In this document: piece by piece, positions 36,382-42,912 of the stretch
Layout: each line of letters opens with the position of its first letter
Position numbering within the stretch: the stretch's first letter is position 1
NCBI GenBank assembly: GCA_902779355.1
Contig: CACZBF010000017.1
Location: 1-42,912, forward strand
Direction: 5' to 3'
DNA from: an uncultured Lachnospiraceae bacterium
GTDB lineage: Bacteria > Bacillota > Clostridia > Lachnospirales > Lachnospiraceae
Length of the DNA: 42,912 bases
Made by a program: the position numbers and the translations under genes
Notes under the pieces: model-generated
The model's input: the letters and a program-made list of their open reading frames with translations, nothing else
Told to the model about the DNA's origin: nothing
Database searches by the model: none

Positions 36382-37137
36382 ATGAACGATTATATTGAAG
36401 TAACCGCGAAGAGCGTAGAAGAAGCCATCACGGAGGCATGTGTAAAGCTTGGTTTGACGAGTGATCAGATCGAATATGAAGTGGTAGAGAAAGGGAGTTC
36501 CGGATTCCTCGGGATCGGTAATAAGCCGGCACAGATCAAAGCATGGAAAAAGGATGAAAAACCGGCTGAACCGGCAGAGAAAGAGGAAGCAGAAAAGAAG
36601 ACAGAAAAGACATCTGAATCTGTCGTTTCTTCCGAAAAGAAACAAAATGAAAGAAAAGTAACTGTTCTGAGCGACAGTAGTGTGGAAGCATTTTCGGCTT
36701 CTGCAAAAGAATTCCTCGGAAAAGTGTTTGATGCGATGCATCTGGAGGTACAGATCGATACCTCTTATGATAAAGAAAATAACTGCCTTGATATTGAGCT
36801 GAGCGGAAAAGAAATGGGCGTGATCATCGGAAAACGTGGGCAAACGTTGGATTCACTGCAGTATCTGACGAAGCTTGCGATCAATACCAATACCGAGGAA
36901 AAGATCAAAGTCAAGGTCGATACGGAAGATTATCGCAATCGCCGCAAGAAGACTTTGGAGAACCTTGCAAGCAATGTGGCTTACAAAGTGAAAAAAACAG
37001 GGCGTCCTGTGGAACTGGAGCCGATGAATCCTTTTGAACGGCGTGTCATCCATTCCGCGCTGCAGAACAATCGTTATGTGAAGACACATAGTGAAGGCGA
37101 AGAGCCGGATCGTTATGTCGTAGTATCTCCGAAATAA
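36382..37137 (+). CDS. jag: Jag/KhpB-type RNA-binding protein (Jag-N, KH, R3H)
   Basis: The 251-residue cytosolic protein has the Jag-N domain (1 to about 52, with GSSGFLGIGNKPAQI), an acidic/basic linker of Glu-Lys repeats (about 55-90), a KH domain with GVIIGKRGQTLDSLQYL (about 137-153) and a C-terminal R3H domain ending THSEGEEPDRYVVVSP. Homologues bind RNA with KhpA and influence cell division and cell-wall growth. It follows yidC by 19 bases with GAGGTGG as ribosome site, the conserved yidC-jag pair. Confidence 0.95.
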   Translation: MNDYIEVTAKSVEEAITEACVKLGLTSDQIEYEVVEKGSSGFLGIGNKPAQIKAWKKDEKPAEPAEKEEAEKKTEKTSESVVSSEKKQNERKVTVLSDSSVEAFSASAKEFLGKVFDAMHLEVQIDTSYDKENNCLDIELSGKEMGVIIGKRGQTLDSLQYLTKLAINTNTEEKIKVKVDTEDYRNRRKKTLENLASNVAYKVKKTGRPVELEPMNPFERRVIHSALQNNRYVKTHSEGEEPDRYVVVSPK

Positions 37138-37173
37138 TGATCAACCAAAGTGCAAGCGAAAGGAGGCAGATAC

Positions 37174-37674
37174 ATGAACGAAGAAATGCAAAAGAAAATG
37201 AGAAAAGTGGGCATTGAGATGAACCTCTGCATGGGGATCACACTCAGCTTTTTCTTGTCTCTGGTCGGAACCCTTTCTTCCGGACATTTTACGGTTCCTT
37301 CCTGGTTAATGAGTTTTGCGATCAGTACGGTTATCAGTATCATCATCGGTTTACTGGTTCCGATGAATAAGGTAATGAATGCTGTCGATCGGAAAGCGGG
37401 ACTGCAGCCGGGAAGCCTGCCTGCAAGATTTCTGGACAGTCTGATCTCAGATCTGATCTATACACCGATTTTGACGCTTTGTATGGTCGGCCTTGCATAT
37501 TGGAATGCAACTCGGCATGGACAACCGATGCCGTTTCTGCCGGTCTTTCTGAATTCGCTGCTTTTGACATTGGCAGTCGGTTATGTTCTGATCTTTATCT
37601 TCCAGCCACTGTTTATGAAAGCGATCCTGAAAAGGAATGGAATAAACGGTGCGCCACAGAATCAAAAACACTGA
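37174..37674 (+). CDS. Small membrane protein, possibly tandem DUF2798-like
   Basis: This 166-residue protein has four hydrophobic segments arranged as two similar halves. Each half has a helix, a short Pro-containing loop (FTVPSWLMSF; QPMPFLPVFLNS) and a second helix ending in a basic segment. This resembles two DUF2798-type units, but the match is by eye only. The start at 37174 is chosen because GAAAGGAGG lies 6 bases before; an in-frame GTG at 37150 has none. It lies between jag and mnmE, an interruption of the common order, and is followed by a terminator. Function unknown. Confidence 0.75.
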   Translation: MNEEMQKKMRKVGIEMNLCMGITLSFFLSLVGTLSSGHFTVPSWLMSFAISTVISIIIGLLVPMNKVMNAVDRKAGLQPGSLPARFLDSLISDLIYTPILTLCMVGLAYWNATRHGQPMPFLPVFLNSLLLTLAVGYVLIFIFQPLFMKAILKRNGINGAPQNQKH

Positions 37675-37687
37675 TCTTGTTTGATGG

Positions 37688-37713
37688 AAAGCATCGGCAT
37701 TGCCGGTGCTTTT
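37688..37713 (+). terminator. Terminator after the small membrane protein gene
   Basis: AAAGCATCGGC (37688-37698) pairs with GCCGGTGCTTT (37702-37712), eleven pairs including one G-T, with a three-base loop; the run of T is short (TTTT CG). It separates the yidC-jag unit from mnmE. Confidence 0.65.
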
Positions 37714-37747
37714 CGTAAAATAGTAAGAAAAAAGCATTATTTGGGAT

Positions 37748-39124
37748 ATGATGGAACGAGATACGATAGCAGCCATTGCAACAGGATTCATCCCCAGTGG
37801 GATTGGGATCATACGCATCAGCGGTCCGCAAGCCATTGAGATTGCGGACGGCTTATTGGAGGGAGCTGATCTATCCAATGCACCCTCTCATACCATCCAT
37901 TATGGGATGATCCGTTCAAATGGAGAGCTGATCGACGAAGTACTGGTGGCTTTGATGAGAAGCTCCAGATCCTATACAACAGAAGATACGGTTGAGATTG
38001 ATTGTCACGGCAGTCCGCTTGCGATGCAAAAGGTGCTGGAAGCTGTCTGCCAATCCGGTGCGCGGCTCGCGGAGCCAGGAGAGTTTACGAAAAGGGCTTT
38101 TTTAAACGGTCGGATCGATCTCACGGAAGCGGAATCCGTAATGGATCTGATCCAGGCCAAAACGGAGTATGCGAGAAAAAGCTCTCTGCAGATTCTGCGG
38201 GGATCGATGAAAGAAAAGATCTCCACATTGCGTAAGACACTCTTAAATCGCAGCGCTTATATTGAAGCAGCCTTGGATGATCCGGAACACTATGATCTGT
38301 CTGGATTTCCGGAGTTGCTGCGCACGGATGTCTTAACCGTGCAGGATGAGATCGATCGCATCCTGGAAACTGCGGAAAACGGTCGCCTTTTATCCGAAGG
38401 GATACGAACAGTCATTCTCGGAAAGCCGAATGTAGGGAAGTCTTCCCTTTTGAACCGGTTGCTCGGAGAAGAGCGGGCGATTGTGACAGATATTGCCGGC
38501 ACAACAAGAGATACTCTGGAAGAACAGGTCATGTTGGACGGCATTCTTCTGAAGATCATTGATACGGCAGGTATCCAGAACACCGAAGATCCGGTAGAAA
38601 AGATTGGTGTGGAAAAAGCGTTTGATTGTATTCCGGATGCTGATCTGGTTCTGTTTGTGGTGGATGCTTCCAGGCCACTCAGTCCGGAGGATCAACAGAT
38701 TTCCTCTTTGCTGAAGGACAAAACTGTGCTGATACTGCTCAACAAATCGGATCTTTCTGCAGAGGTTACCAAAGAGACCTTGGAAAAAGAGATCTCTCTT
38801 ACCGGACTACCGATCGTATCCATTTCTTCCAAAACAGGTGATGGTTTCGATCAGTTAAAAACGACAATTTCAGATGTCTTTTTTCATGGAAATATCTCAT
38901 TTAACGACGAATTAGTCGTGACAAATGTCCGTCAAAAGGAATCGTTACGGAAAACAAAGGAAAGTCTTTCGCGGGTGCTCGAAAGTATTGATGCGGGAAT
39001 GCCGGAGGATTTTTATTCTGTGGATCTGATAGATGCTTATGCGGAACTGGGCAGGATCATCGGAGAAAAAGTGGAAGAAGATCTGATCAACGAAATCTTT
39101 GCAGAATTTTGCATGGGGAAATAA
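37748..39124 (+). CDS. mnmE: tRNA modification GTPase MnmE
   Basis: MnmE with MnmG installs the (carboxy)aminomethyl group on U34 of tRNAs reading NNA/NNG codons. The 458-residue protein has the folate-binding N-terminal domain (1-120), a helical domain, a G domain with G1 GKPNVGKS (225-232), DIAGTTRD (G2), DTAG (G3) and NKSD (G4), and a C-terminal FCMGK where C455 is the catalytic-motif cysteine (usually CIGK). Two ATGs (37748, 37751) are possible and neither has a strong ribosome site. It ends 2 bases before mnmG. Confidence 0.96.
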   Translation: MMERDTIAAIATGFIPSGIGIIRISGPQAIEIADGLLEGADLSNAPSHTIHYGMIRSNGELIDEVLVALMRSSRSYTTEDTVEIDCHGSPLAMQKVLEAVCQSGARLAEPGEFTKRAFLNGRIDLTEAESVMDLIQAKTEYARKSSLQILRGSMKEKISTLRKTLLNRSAYIEAALDDPEHYDLSGFPELLRTDVLTVQDEIDRILETAENGRLLSEGIRTVILGKPNVGKSSLLNRLLGEERAIVTDIAGTTRDTLEEQVMLDGILLKIIDTAGIQNTEDPVEKIGVEKAFDCIPDADLVLFVVDASRPLSPEDQQISSLLKDKTVLILLNKSDLSAEVTKETLEKEISLTGLPIVSISSKTGDGFDQLKTTISDVFFHGNISFNDELVVTNVRQKESLRKTKESLSRVLESIDAGMPEDFYSVDLIDAYAELGRIIGEKVEEDLINEIFAEFCMGK

Positions 39125-39126
39125 AC

Positions 39127-41037
39127 ATGCCGTTTGTAGAAGAATCTTATGATGTCATTGTGATCGGTGCCGGTCATGCCGGCTGTGAGGCAGCGCTTGC
39201 GACAGCGCGGCTTGGTCTTTCTACGATCATTTTTACGGTCAGCATCGACAGTATCGCGATGATGCCTTGTAATCCGAATATCGGCGGTACTTCAAAAGGG
39301 CATCTGGTGCGGGAAGTCGATGCACTGGGCGGACAGATGGGGATCAATATCGATCAGACATTTATCCAGTCGAAGATGCTGAATAAGTCAAAAGGTCCGG
39401 CTGTTCATTCTCTGCGGGCGCAGGCAGATAAGGCTGCTTACAGCATGCGGATGAGAGAGACGCTGCAAAGAACGGACAATCTGACCATCCGTCAGGCAGA
39501 AGTAGCAGAGATCATGACGGAAAACGATAAGGATGGGGATGGTCGTCATGCAAAGAAAAGGATTGTCGGAGTACGTACTTTTTCAGGGGCGATCTATCAT
39601 GCAAAAGCCGTGATCTTATGCAGCGGAGTTTATCTGAATGCCCGTTGTCTTTATGGGGATACAATCAATGAAACCGGTCCGAACGGCCTTCAGGCGGCTA
39701 CCCATTTGTCACAGTCGCTCATAGACAATGAGATTGAACTCTATCGCTTTAAAACCGGGACTCCTGCACGGATTGACCGGAGATCCATTGATTTTTCAAA
39801 GCTCGAAAAACAGTCCGGAGATGAAAGGATCTGCCCATTTTCTTTTTCCACGGATCCGGACGAGGTACAGATCGATCAGGTAAGCTGCTATCTGACTTAT
39901 ACAAATGAAGAGACTCATCGCATTATCAGGGAGAACCTGGATCGTTCCCCCATGTATTCCGGTGTGATCGAAGGAACAGGACCGCGGTATTGCCCTTCCA
40001 TTGAAGATAAAGTGGTACATTTTCCCGATAAGGAGCGGCATCAGATCTTTGTTGAGCCGGAGGGCCTTCATACCAATGAGATGTATCTGTCCGGGATGAG
40101 CAGCTCGATGCCGGAAGACGTACAATACCAGATGTATCGGACGTTGCCGGGTTTTGAGCATGCGGTGATTGTACGTAATGCTTACGCGATTGAGTATGAT
40201 TGCATCAATCCGAATCAATTGAAAGCAACATTAGAGTTTAAGGATATTACGGGATTCTTTTCCGCTGGGCAGAGTAACGGCAGTTCCGGTTATGAAGAAG
40301 CTGCGGCGCAGGGGATCCTTGCGGGGATCAATGCCGCCATGCTGATCAAAGAAGAGGAGCCGCTTGTGATCGATCGGTCTGAAGGGTATCTCGGCGTCTT
40401 GGTCGATGACCTAGTGACGAAAGTGACGACAGAACCTTATCGCATGATGACAAGCCGGGCAGAATATCGTTTGTTGCTGCGTCAGGATAATGCGGACCTT
40501 CGGCTTTCCAAGTATGGTTACAGGGTTGGGTTGCTTTCCAAAGAGCGTTATGATCATGTTTGTGAGAAGGAACGTCTGATCAAAAAAGAGATCGAGCGGA
40601 TTCGTACTGTCACTGTCGGTTCTTCCGAACAGGTTTCTCTTTGTCTTTCTTCGCTCGGAAGTGTGCCGTTAACGCACGGGATGTCTTTGGCGGAACTGAT
40701 CAGAAGGCCCGAACTGACTTATCAGAGTATTGCGCCGCTTGATCCGGATCGTCCGATCCTTTCCGACGAAGTACAGGAGCAGGTAAATATTGCGGTAAAA
40801 TATGAGGGTTATATCGAGCGCCAGATCAAGCAGGTCGAGGAGTTTAAGCGGTTGGAGAAAAAGAAAATCCCGGAAAACTTCGATTATGATACTGTTCCAA
40901 GCCTCAGGATCGAAGCCAGACAGAAGCTGAAACAATTCAGGCCGGCTTCCATCGGCCAGGCAAGCCGCATTTCCGGTGTCAGCCCTGCCGATCTCACGGT
41001 TTTGCTGGTTTTCATGGAGGCGAATCATGGAAAATAG
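39127..41037 (+). CDS. mnmG: tRNA uridine 5-carboxymethylaminomethyl modification enzyme MnmG
   Basis: MnmG (GidA) is the FAD-dependent partner of MnmE. The 636-residue protein starts with the Rossmann motif [19 protein letters not shown], continues with [23 protein letters not shown]-type residues (split here at the canonical place), and has [20 protein letters not shown] in the C-terminal half. I begin at 39127, where GGGGAAAT precedes the ATG, instead of the longer frame from 39109, which lies inside mnmE. Its last 11 bases overlap rsmG, so mnmE-mnmG-rsmG is a coupled operon. Confidence 0.97.
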   Translation: MPFVEESYDVIVIGAGHAGCEAALATARLGLSTIIFTVSIDSIAMMPCNPNIGGTSKGHLVREVDALGGQMGINIDQTFIQSKMLNKSKGPAVHSLRAQADKAAYSMRMRETLQRTDNLTIRQAEVAEIMTENDKDGDGRHAKKRIVGVRTFSGAIYHAKAVILCSGVYLNARCLYGDTINETGPNGLQAATHLSQSLIDNEIELYRFKTGTPARIDRRSIDFSKLEKQSGDERICPFSFSTDPDEVQIDQVSCYLTYTNEETHRIIRENLDRSPMYSGVIEGTGPRYCPSIEDKVVHFPDKERHQIFVEPEGLHTNEMYLSGMSSSMPEDVQYQMYRTLPGFEHAVIVRNAYAIEYDCINPNQLKATLEFKDITGFFSAGQSNGSSGYEEAAAQGILAGINAAMLIKEEEPLVIDRSEGYLGVLVDDLVTKVTTEPYRMMTSRAEYRLLLRQDNADLRLSKYGYRVGLLSKERYDHVCEKERLIKKEIERIRTVTVGSSEQVSLCLSSLGSVPLTHGMSLAELIRRPELTYQSIAPLDPDRPILSDEVQEQVNIAVKYEGYIERQIKQVEEFKRLEKKKIPENFDYDTVPSLRIEARQKLKQFRPASIGQASRISGVSPADLTVLLVFMEANHGK

Positions 41038-41767
41038 CATGCAGCAGTTGCAGGAAGGGTTTGATCAGATTGGGATTCCCTTTACGGATCGGCTATCTGA
41101 GCAGTTTCAAACGTATTATGAGTTTTTGATCGAACGCAATCAACAGATCAATCTGACTGCGATCACGGAATGGCCGGATGTTGTGGGAAAGCATTTCTTA
41201 GACAGTCTTTCTTTACTTATGTTTATTCCTGTCGAGAAGATGTCTGAAAAAAAAGTGCTGGATCTTGGCACCGGCGCCGGTTTTCCGGGTGTTCCGCTGG
41301 CTATGGTTCTACCTGATACACAATTTGTCCTGACAGATTCTCTGCAAAAGAGAACGATTTTTTTGGAAGAGCTTTGTCAGAAATTAGATCTTTCCAATGT
41401 TTCGATCGTTCATGCGCGTGCAGAAGATCTGGGAAAAGAGGAAGCATACAGAGAACAGTTTGATGTTGTGGTTTCCCGTGCAGTCGCTAATCTTTCTGTG
41501 CTTTCGGAGTATTGTCTTCCTTTTGTGAAAATTGGGGGATGGTTTACCCCATTTAAGACAGAAGATATCGATGCTGAAGCGGATGAGGCTTCTTTTGCGA
41601 TCGAGACACTCGGCGGAGTGCTTTCTTCGATTGAACGCTTTGTAGTTCCGACAACGGACCTTCACCGGTCGATCGTAAAGATTCAAAAAAAGAAGCATTC
41701 CCCTCATCGATATCCACGGAAAGCGGGAACGCCGGCAAGATCGCCATTAAAAAAGGGAGCGGATTGA
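41027..41767 (+). CDS. rsmG: 16S rRNA (guanine527-N7)-methyltransferase RsmG
   Basis: RsmG (GidB) methylates G527 of 16S rRNA with S-adenosylmethionine; its loss gives low-level streptomycin resistance. The 246-residue protein has [20 protein letters not shown] near residue 38 and the SAM motif [16 protein letters not shown], then [14 protein letters not shown]. The start at 41027, with GGAGG 6 bases upstream and overlapping the mnmG end, is preferred to 40976. The basic tail ([17 protein letters not shown]) is family-like. The TGA falls in the loop of the terminator that ends the operon. Confidence 0.96.
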   Translation: MENSMQQLQEGFDQIGIPFTDRLSEQFQTYYEFLIERNQQINLTAITEWPDVVGKHFLDSLSLLMFIPVEKMSEKKVLDLGTGAGFPGVPLAMVLPDTQFVLTDSLQKRTIFLEELCQKLDLSNVSIVHARAEDLGKEEAYREQFDVVVSRAVANLSVLSEYCLPFVKIGGWFTPFKTEDIDAEADEASFAIETLGGVLSSIERFVVPTTDLHRSIVKIQKKKHSPHRYPRKAGTPARSPLKKGAD

Positions 41768-41782
41768 ACCGTTCCCTTTTTT
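41749..41782. terminator. Bidirectional terminator between rsmG and the hydrolase
   Basis: GGGAGCGG (41755-41762) pairs with CCGTTCCC (41769-41776), with one G-T pair and a six-base loop. A six-A run precedes and a six-T run follows, so both strands get a good U-tail. It serves both converging genes; the rsmG stop codon lies in the loop. Confidence 0.88.
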
Positions 41783-41790
41783 CTATCAGA

Positions 41791-42729
41791 TCAGATAAAC
41801 AAATGGATCACTTGCGCTAACTTATCCGGTACTTCCAACTGCGGCAGGGTCTTGCTTCCGGAAACCGAAGCAGTTTCTGCTTTGAGGGAGTATTTTTTGT
41901 ATTCTCCCTGGATGGGGATCATACCCTTTCTGTCTCGACTGCCGATGATCACGAGATTATCCAGTTCACGTAGTGCCATACGGATATTGGCATTCAGAAA
42001 ATGTCCGCGAAGGCTGGCAAGCAGATAACGACCGGAGCCATGTCCGCGATGCGCGGCCTCATAATAAGCGCCGACAATCCTTTCGTCCACAAGCTGCGGT
42101 TTCATGTAGAATCGTTCGCGGAATAAACGGAACAGGTTCTTTTCTGTGGTCTCGATGTTGAACACATAAGTGCCGATGATCGGAAGCGTAATGATGGTCT
42201 TGACCAGTTTACTCCTTTGATCAGGCTGCATCTCAGAGGTTGCGATCTTCTCGGGATTGATGAGGATCAGTTTTTCTACTTTTTCCCGATACATTTTATC
42301 TGCCATGATCGCAGGAAAAGCAGACATGCCGCTTGCAATCAAGATCGTCTTTTCTCCGATGACTTTGTCGATAAAGCTGCCGATCATTTCGGTATAAAAG
42401 TACGTGGTATAAGTGATCGCCGGTTTATCGGATCTGCCGCAGCCGATCATGTCGATTGCATAAACGGTATGCTCTTTTTCTAAACGGCGGATCAGCTTTG
42501 TCCATTCATAGTTGCTGCCGCTTGGGATCAGGTCATGGATCAGGAGGATCGGGCTTCCGGATCCTTTCACATTGTAAAAGATGTCATACTCTCTCCAAGT
42601 GAAAAAGCGACCTTTCATGGGAAGTATGTTTTTATTGTCTGCGCGGTAATCAGCGAGCCGGTTTAACAGATAGATCATACCGGTGGTCATAATACCGAGC
42701 GCGATTAATGATACAATTCTTTTCTTCAT
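41791..42729 (-). CDS. Alpha/beta hydrolase-fold protein, catalytic His missing
   Basis: This 312-residue protein has an N-terminal membrane anchor (about 5-22) and the alpha/beta-hydrolase fold: LLIHDLIPSGSNYEWTKL (62-79), YAIDMIGCGRSDKP (90-103) and the nucleophile turn SGMSAF (133-138, S136). The last segment, normally GHLPQLEKP with the catalytic His, reads SKTLPQLEVP (292-301), so the general base is absent. HG of the oxyanion loop is HD. It is probably a non-catalytic or altered member. The start at 42729, with GGAGGG 6 bases before it, is chosen over 42750. It is transcribed from the promoter at 42749-42777 towards rsmG. Confidence 0.8.
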   Translation of the reverse strand: MKKRIVSLIALGIMTTGMIYLLNRLADYRADNKNILPMKGRFFTWREYDIFYNVKGSGSPILLIHDLIPSGSNYEWTKLIRRLEKEHTVYAIDMIGCGRSDKPAITYTTYFYTEMIGSFIDKVIGEKTILIASGMSAFPAIMADKMYREKVEKLILINPEKIATSEMQPDQRSKLVKTIITLPIIGTYVFNIETTEKNLFRLFRERFYMKPQLVDERIVGAYYEAAHRGHGSGRYLLASLRGHFLNANIRMALRELDNLVIIGSRDRKGMIPIQGEYKKYSLKAETASVSGSKTLPQLEVPDKLAQVIHLFI

Positions 42730-42748
42730 GTGTGACCCTCCAACTAGC

Positions 42749-42777
42749 ATTATAGTATCATCTGCCTATTTATACAA
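42749..42777 (-). promoter_or_regulatory. Promoter of the hydrolase-fold gene
   Basis: On the minus strand TTGTAT (42777-42772), a 17-base spacer and a perfect TATAAT (42754-42749) lie about 20 bases before the start codon. Confidence 0.8.
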
Positions 42778-42831
42778 GCATTCTGGTCAAAGTGTTTGAT
42801 AGGATTTTCTGAAAATGCTGAAATGAAAAGG

Positions 42832-42861
42832 TAAATTCCAGTGAAAGTTTAAATTCCACTG
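42832..42861 (+). repeat. 12-base direct repeat near the window end
   Basis: TAAATTCCAGTG (42832-42843) and TAAATTCCACTG (42850-42861) differ at one base and start 18 bases apart. The changed base makes CAGTG and CACTG, an inverted pair. A small GGTC/GACC hairpin follows at the window edge (42897-42910). It could be a regulator site or the end of a mobile element lying beyond the window. Confidence 0.45.
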
Positions 42862-42912
42862 CTCTTTGAAAAATAGCGTTTTTTATATATTTGTAAGGTC
42901 ATATTTGACCGA

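Noticed and set aside
41767-42912. parA/parB partition genes expected after rsmG
   Set aside because: The only gene after rsmG is the minus-strand hydrolase-fold gene; no Soj/Spo0J motif or parS palindrome (TGTTTCACGTGAAACA) was seen.

Overview
This window is the chromosomal replication-origin region of a low-to-moderate GC Firmicute, most likely a clostridial anaerobe related to Lachnospiraceae. The core gene order dnaA-dnaN-S4-recF-gyrB-gyrA running left on the minus strand, and rpmH-rnpA-yidD-yidC-jag-mnmE-mnmG-rsmG running right on the plus strand, brackets the origin at about 33.9-34.2 kb. The L34, GyrA and MATE sequences look lachnospiraceal to me; this is recognition by eye, not a database result.

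Layout from left to right. 1-660: end of a MATE transporter, a gene remnant, a structured-RNA candidate, then tRNA-Cys and tRNA-Ser on the minus strand. 770-7086: a short-chain dehydrogenase, a PRPP-synthetase-type enzyme, a CPA1 Na+/H+ antiporter, a MATE exporter, a formate/nitrite channel with a near-perfect promoter, and an alpha/beta hydrolase. 7226-10042: a plus-strand cluster of sugar/maltose O-acetyltransferase, gamma-carbonic anhydrase and a MutS-like ATPase. 10136-10678: a shortened, degenerate Rpn-family nuclease. 10659-15347: two unusual large proteins, divergently transcribed. One is an APC-type permease fused to a hybrid histidine kinase and receiver. The other is a corrinoid-protein reactivator-like ASKHA protein. 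They share a control region holding a nested dyad. 15367-22910: a tight minus-strand run of fumarase beta, MacA-type adaptor, MacB-type ATPase, MacB-type permease, orphan MetQ-type lipoprotein and a large secreted repeat protein. 23005-24576: a membrane diguanylate cyclase on the plus strand that separates fumarase beta from fumarase alpha; alpha overlaps gyrA.

24573-33932 is the replication and gyrase operon. 33933-34229 is the origin and divergent promoter region, and a second DnaA-box cluster with a very AT-rich tract lies between dnaA and dnaN, so the origin looks bipartite as in Bacillus subtilis. 34230-41767 is the L34/RNase P/membrane insertion/tRNA modification block. It ends in a bidirectional terminator facing an alpha/beta hydrolase-fold protein that seems to lack its catalytic histidine.

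The core genes are co-oriented with replication on both arms. Most head-on genes lie in the accessory left part (dehydrogenase, formate channel, acetyltransferase cluster, ASKHA protein, diguanylate cyclase). The observations most worth following are the permease-kinase fusion with its divergent ASKHA partner and dyad, the minus-strand hairpin with three G-U-compatible positions at 304-370, the split fumarase, and the MacAB-MetQ-repeat-protein operon.
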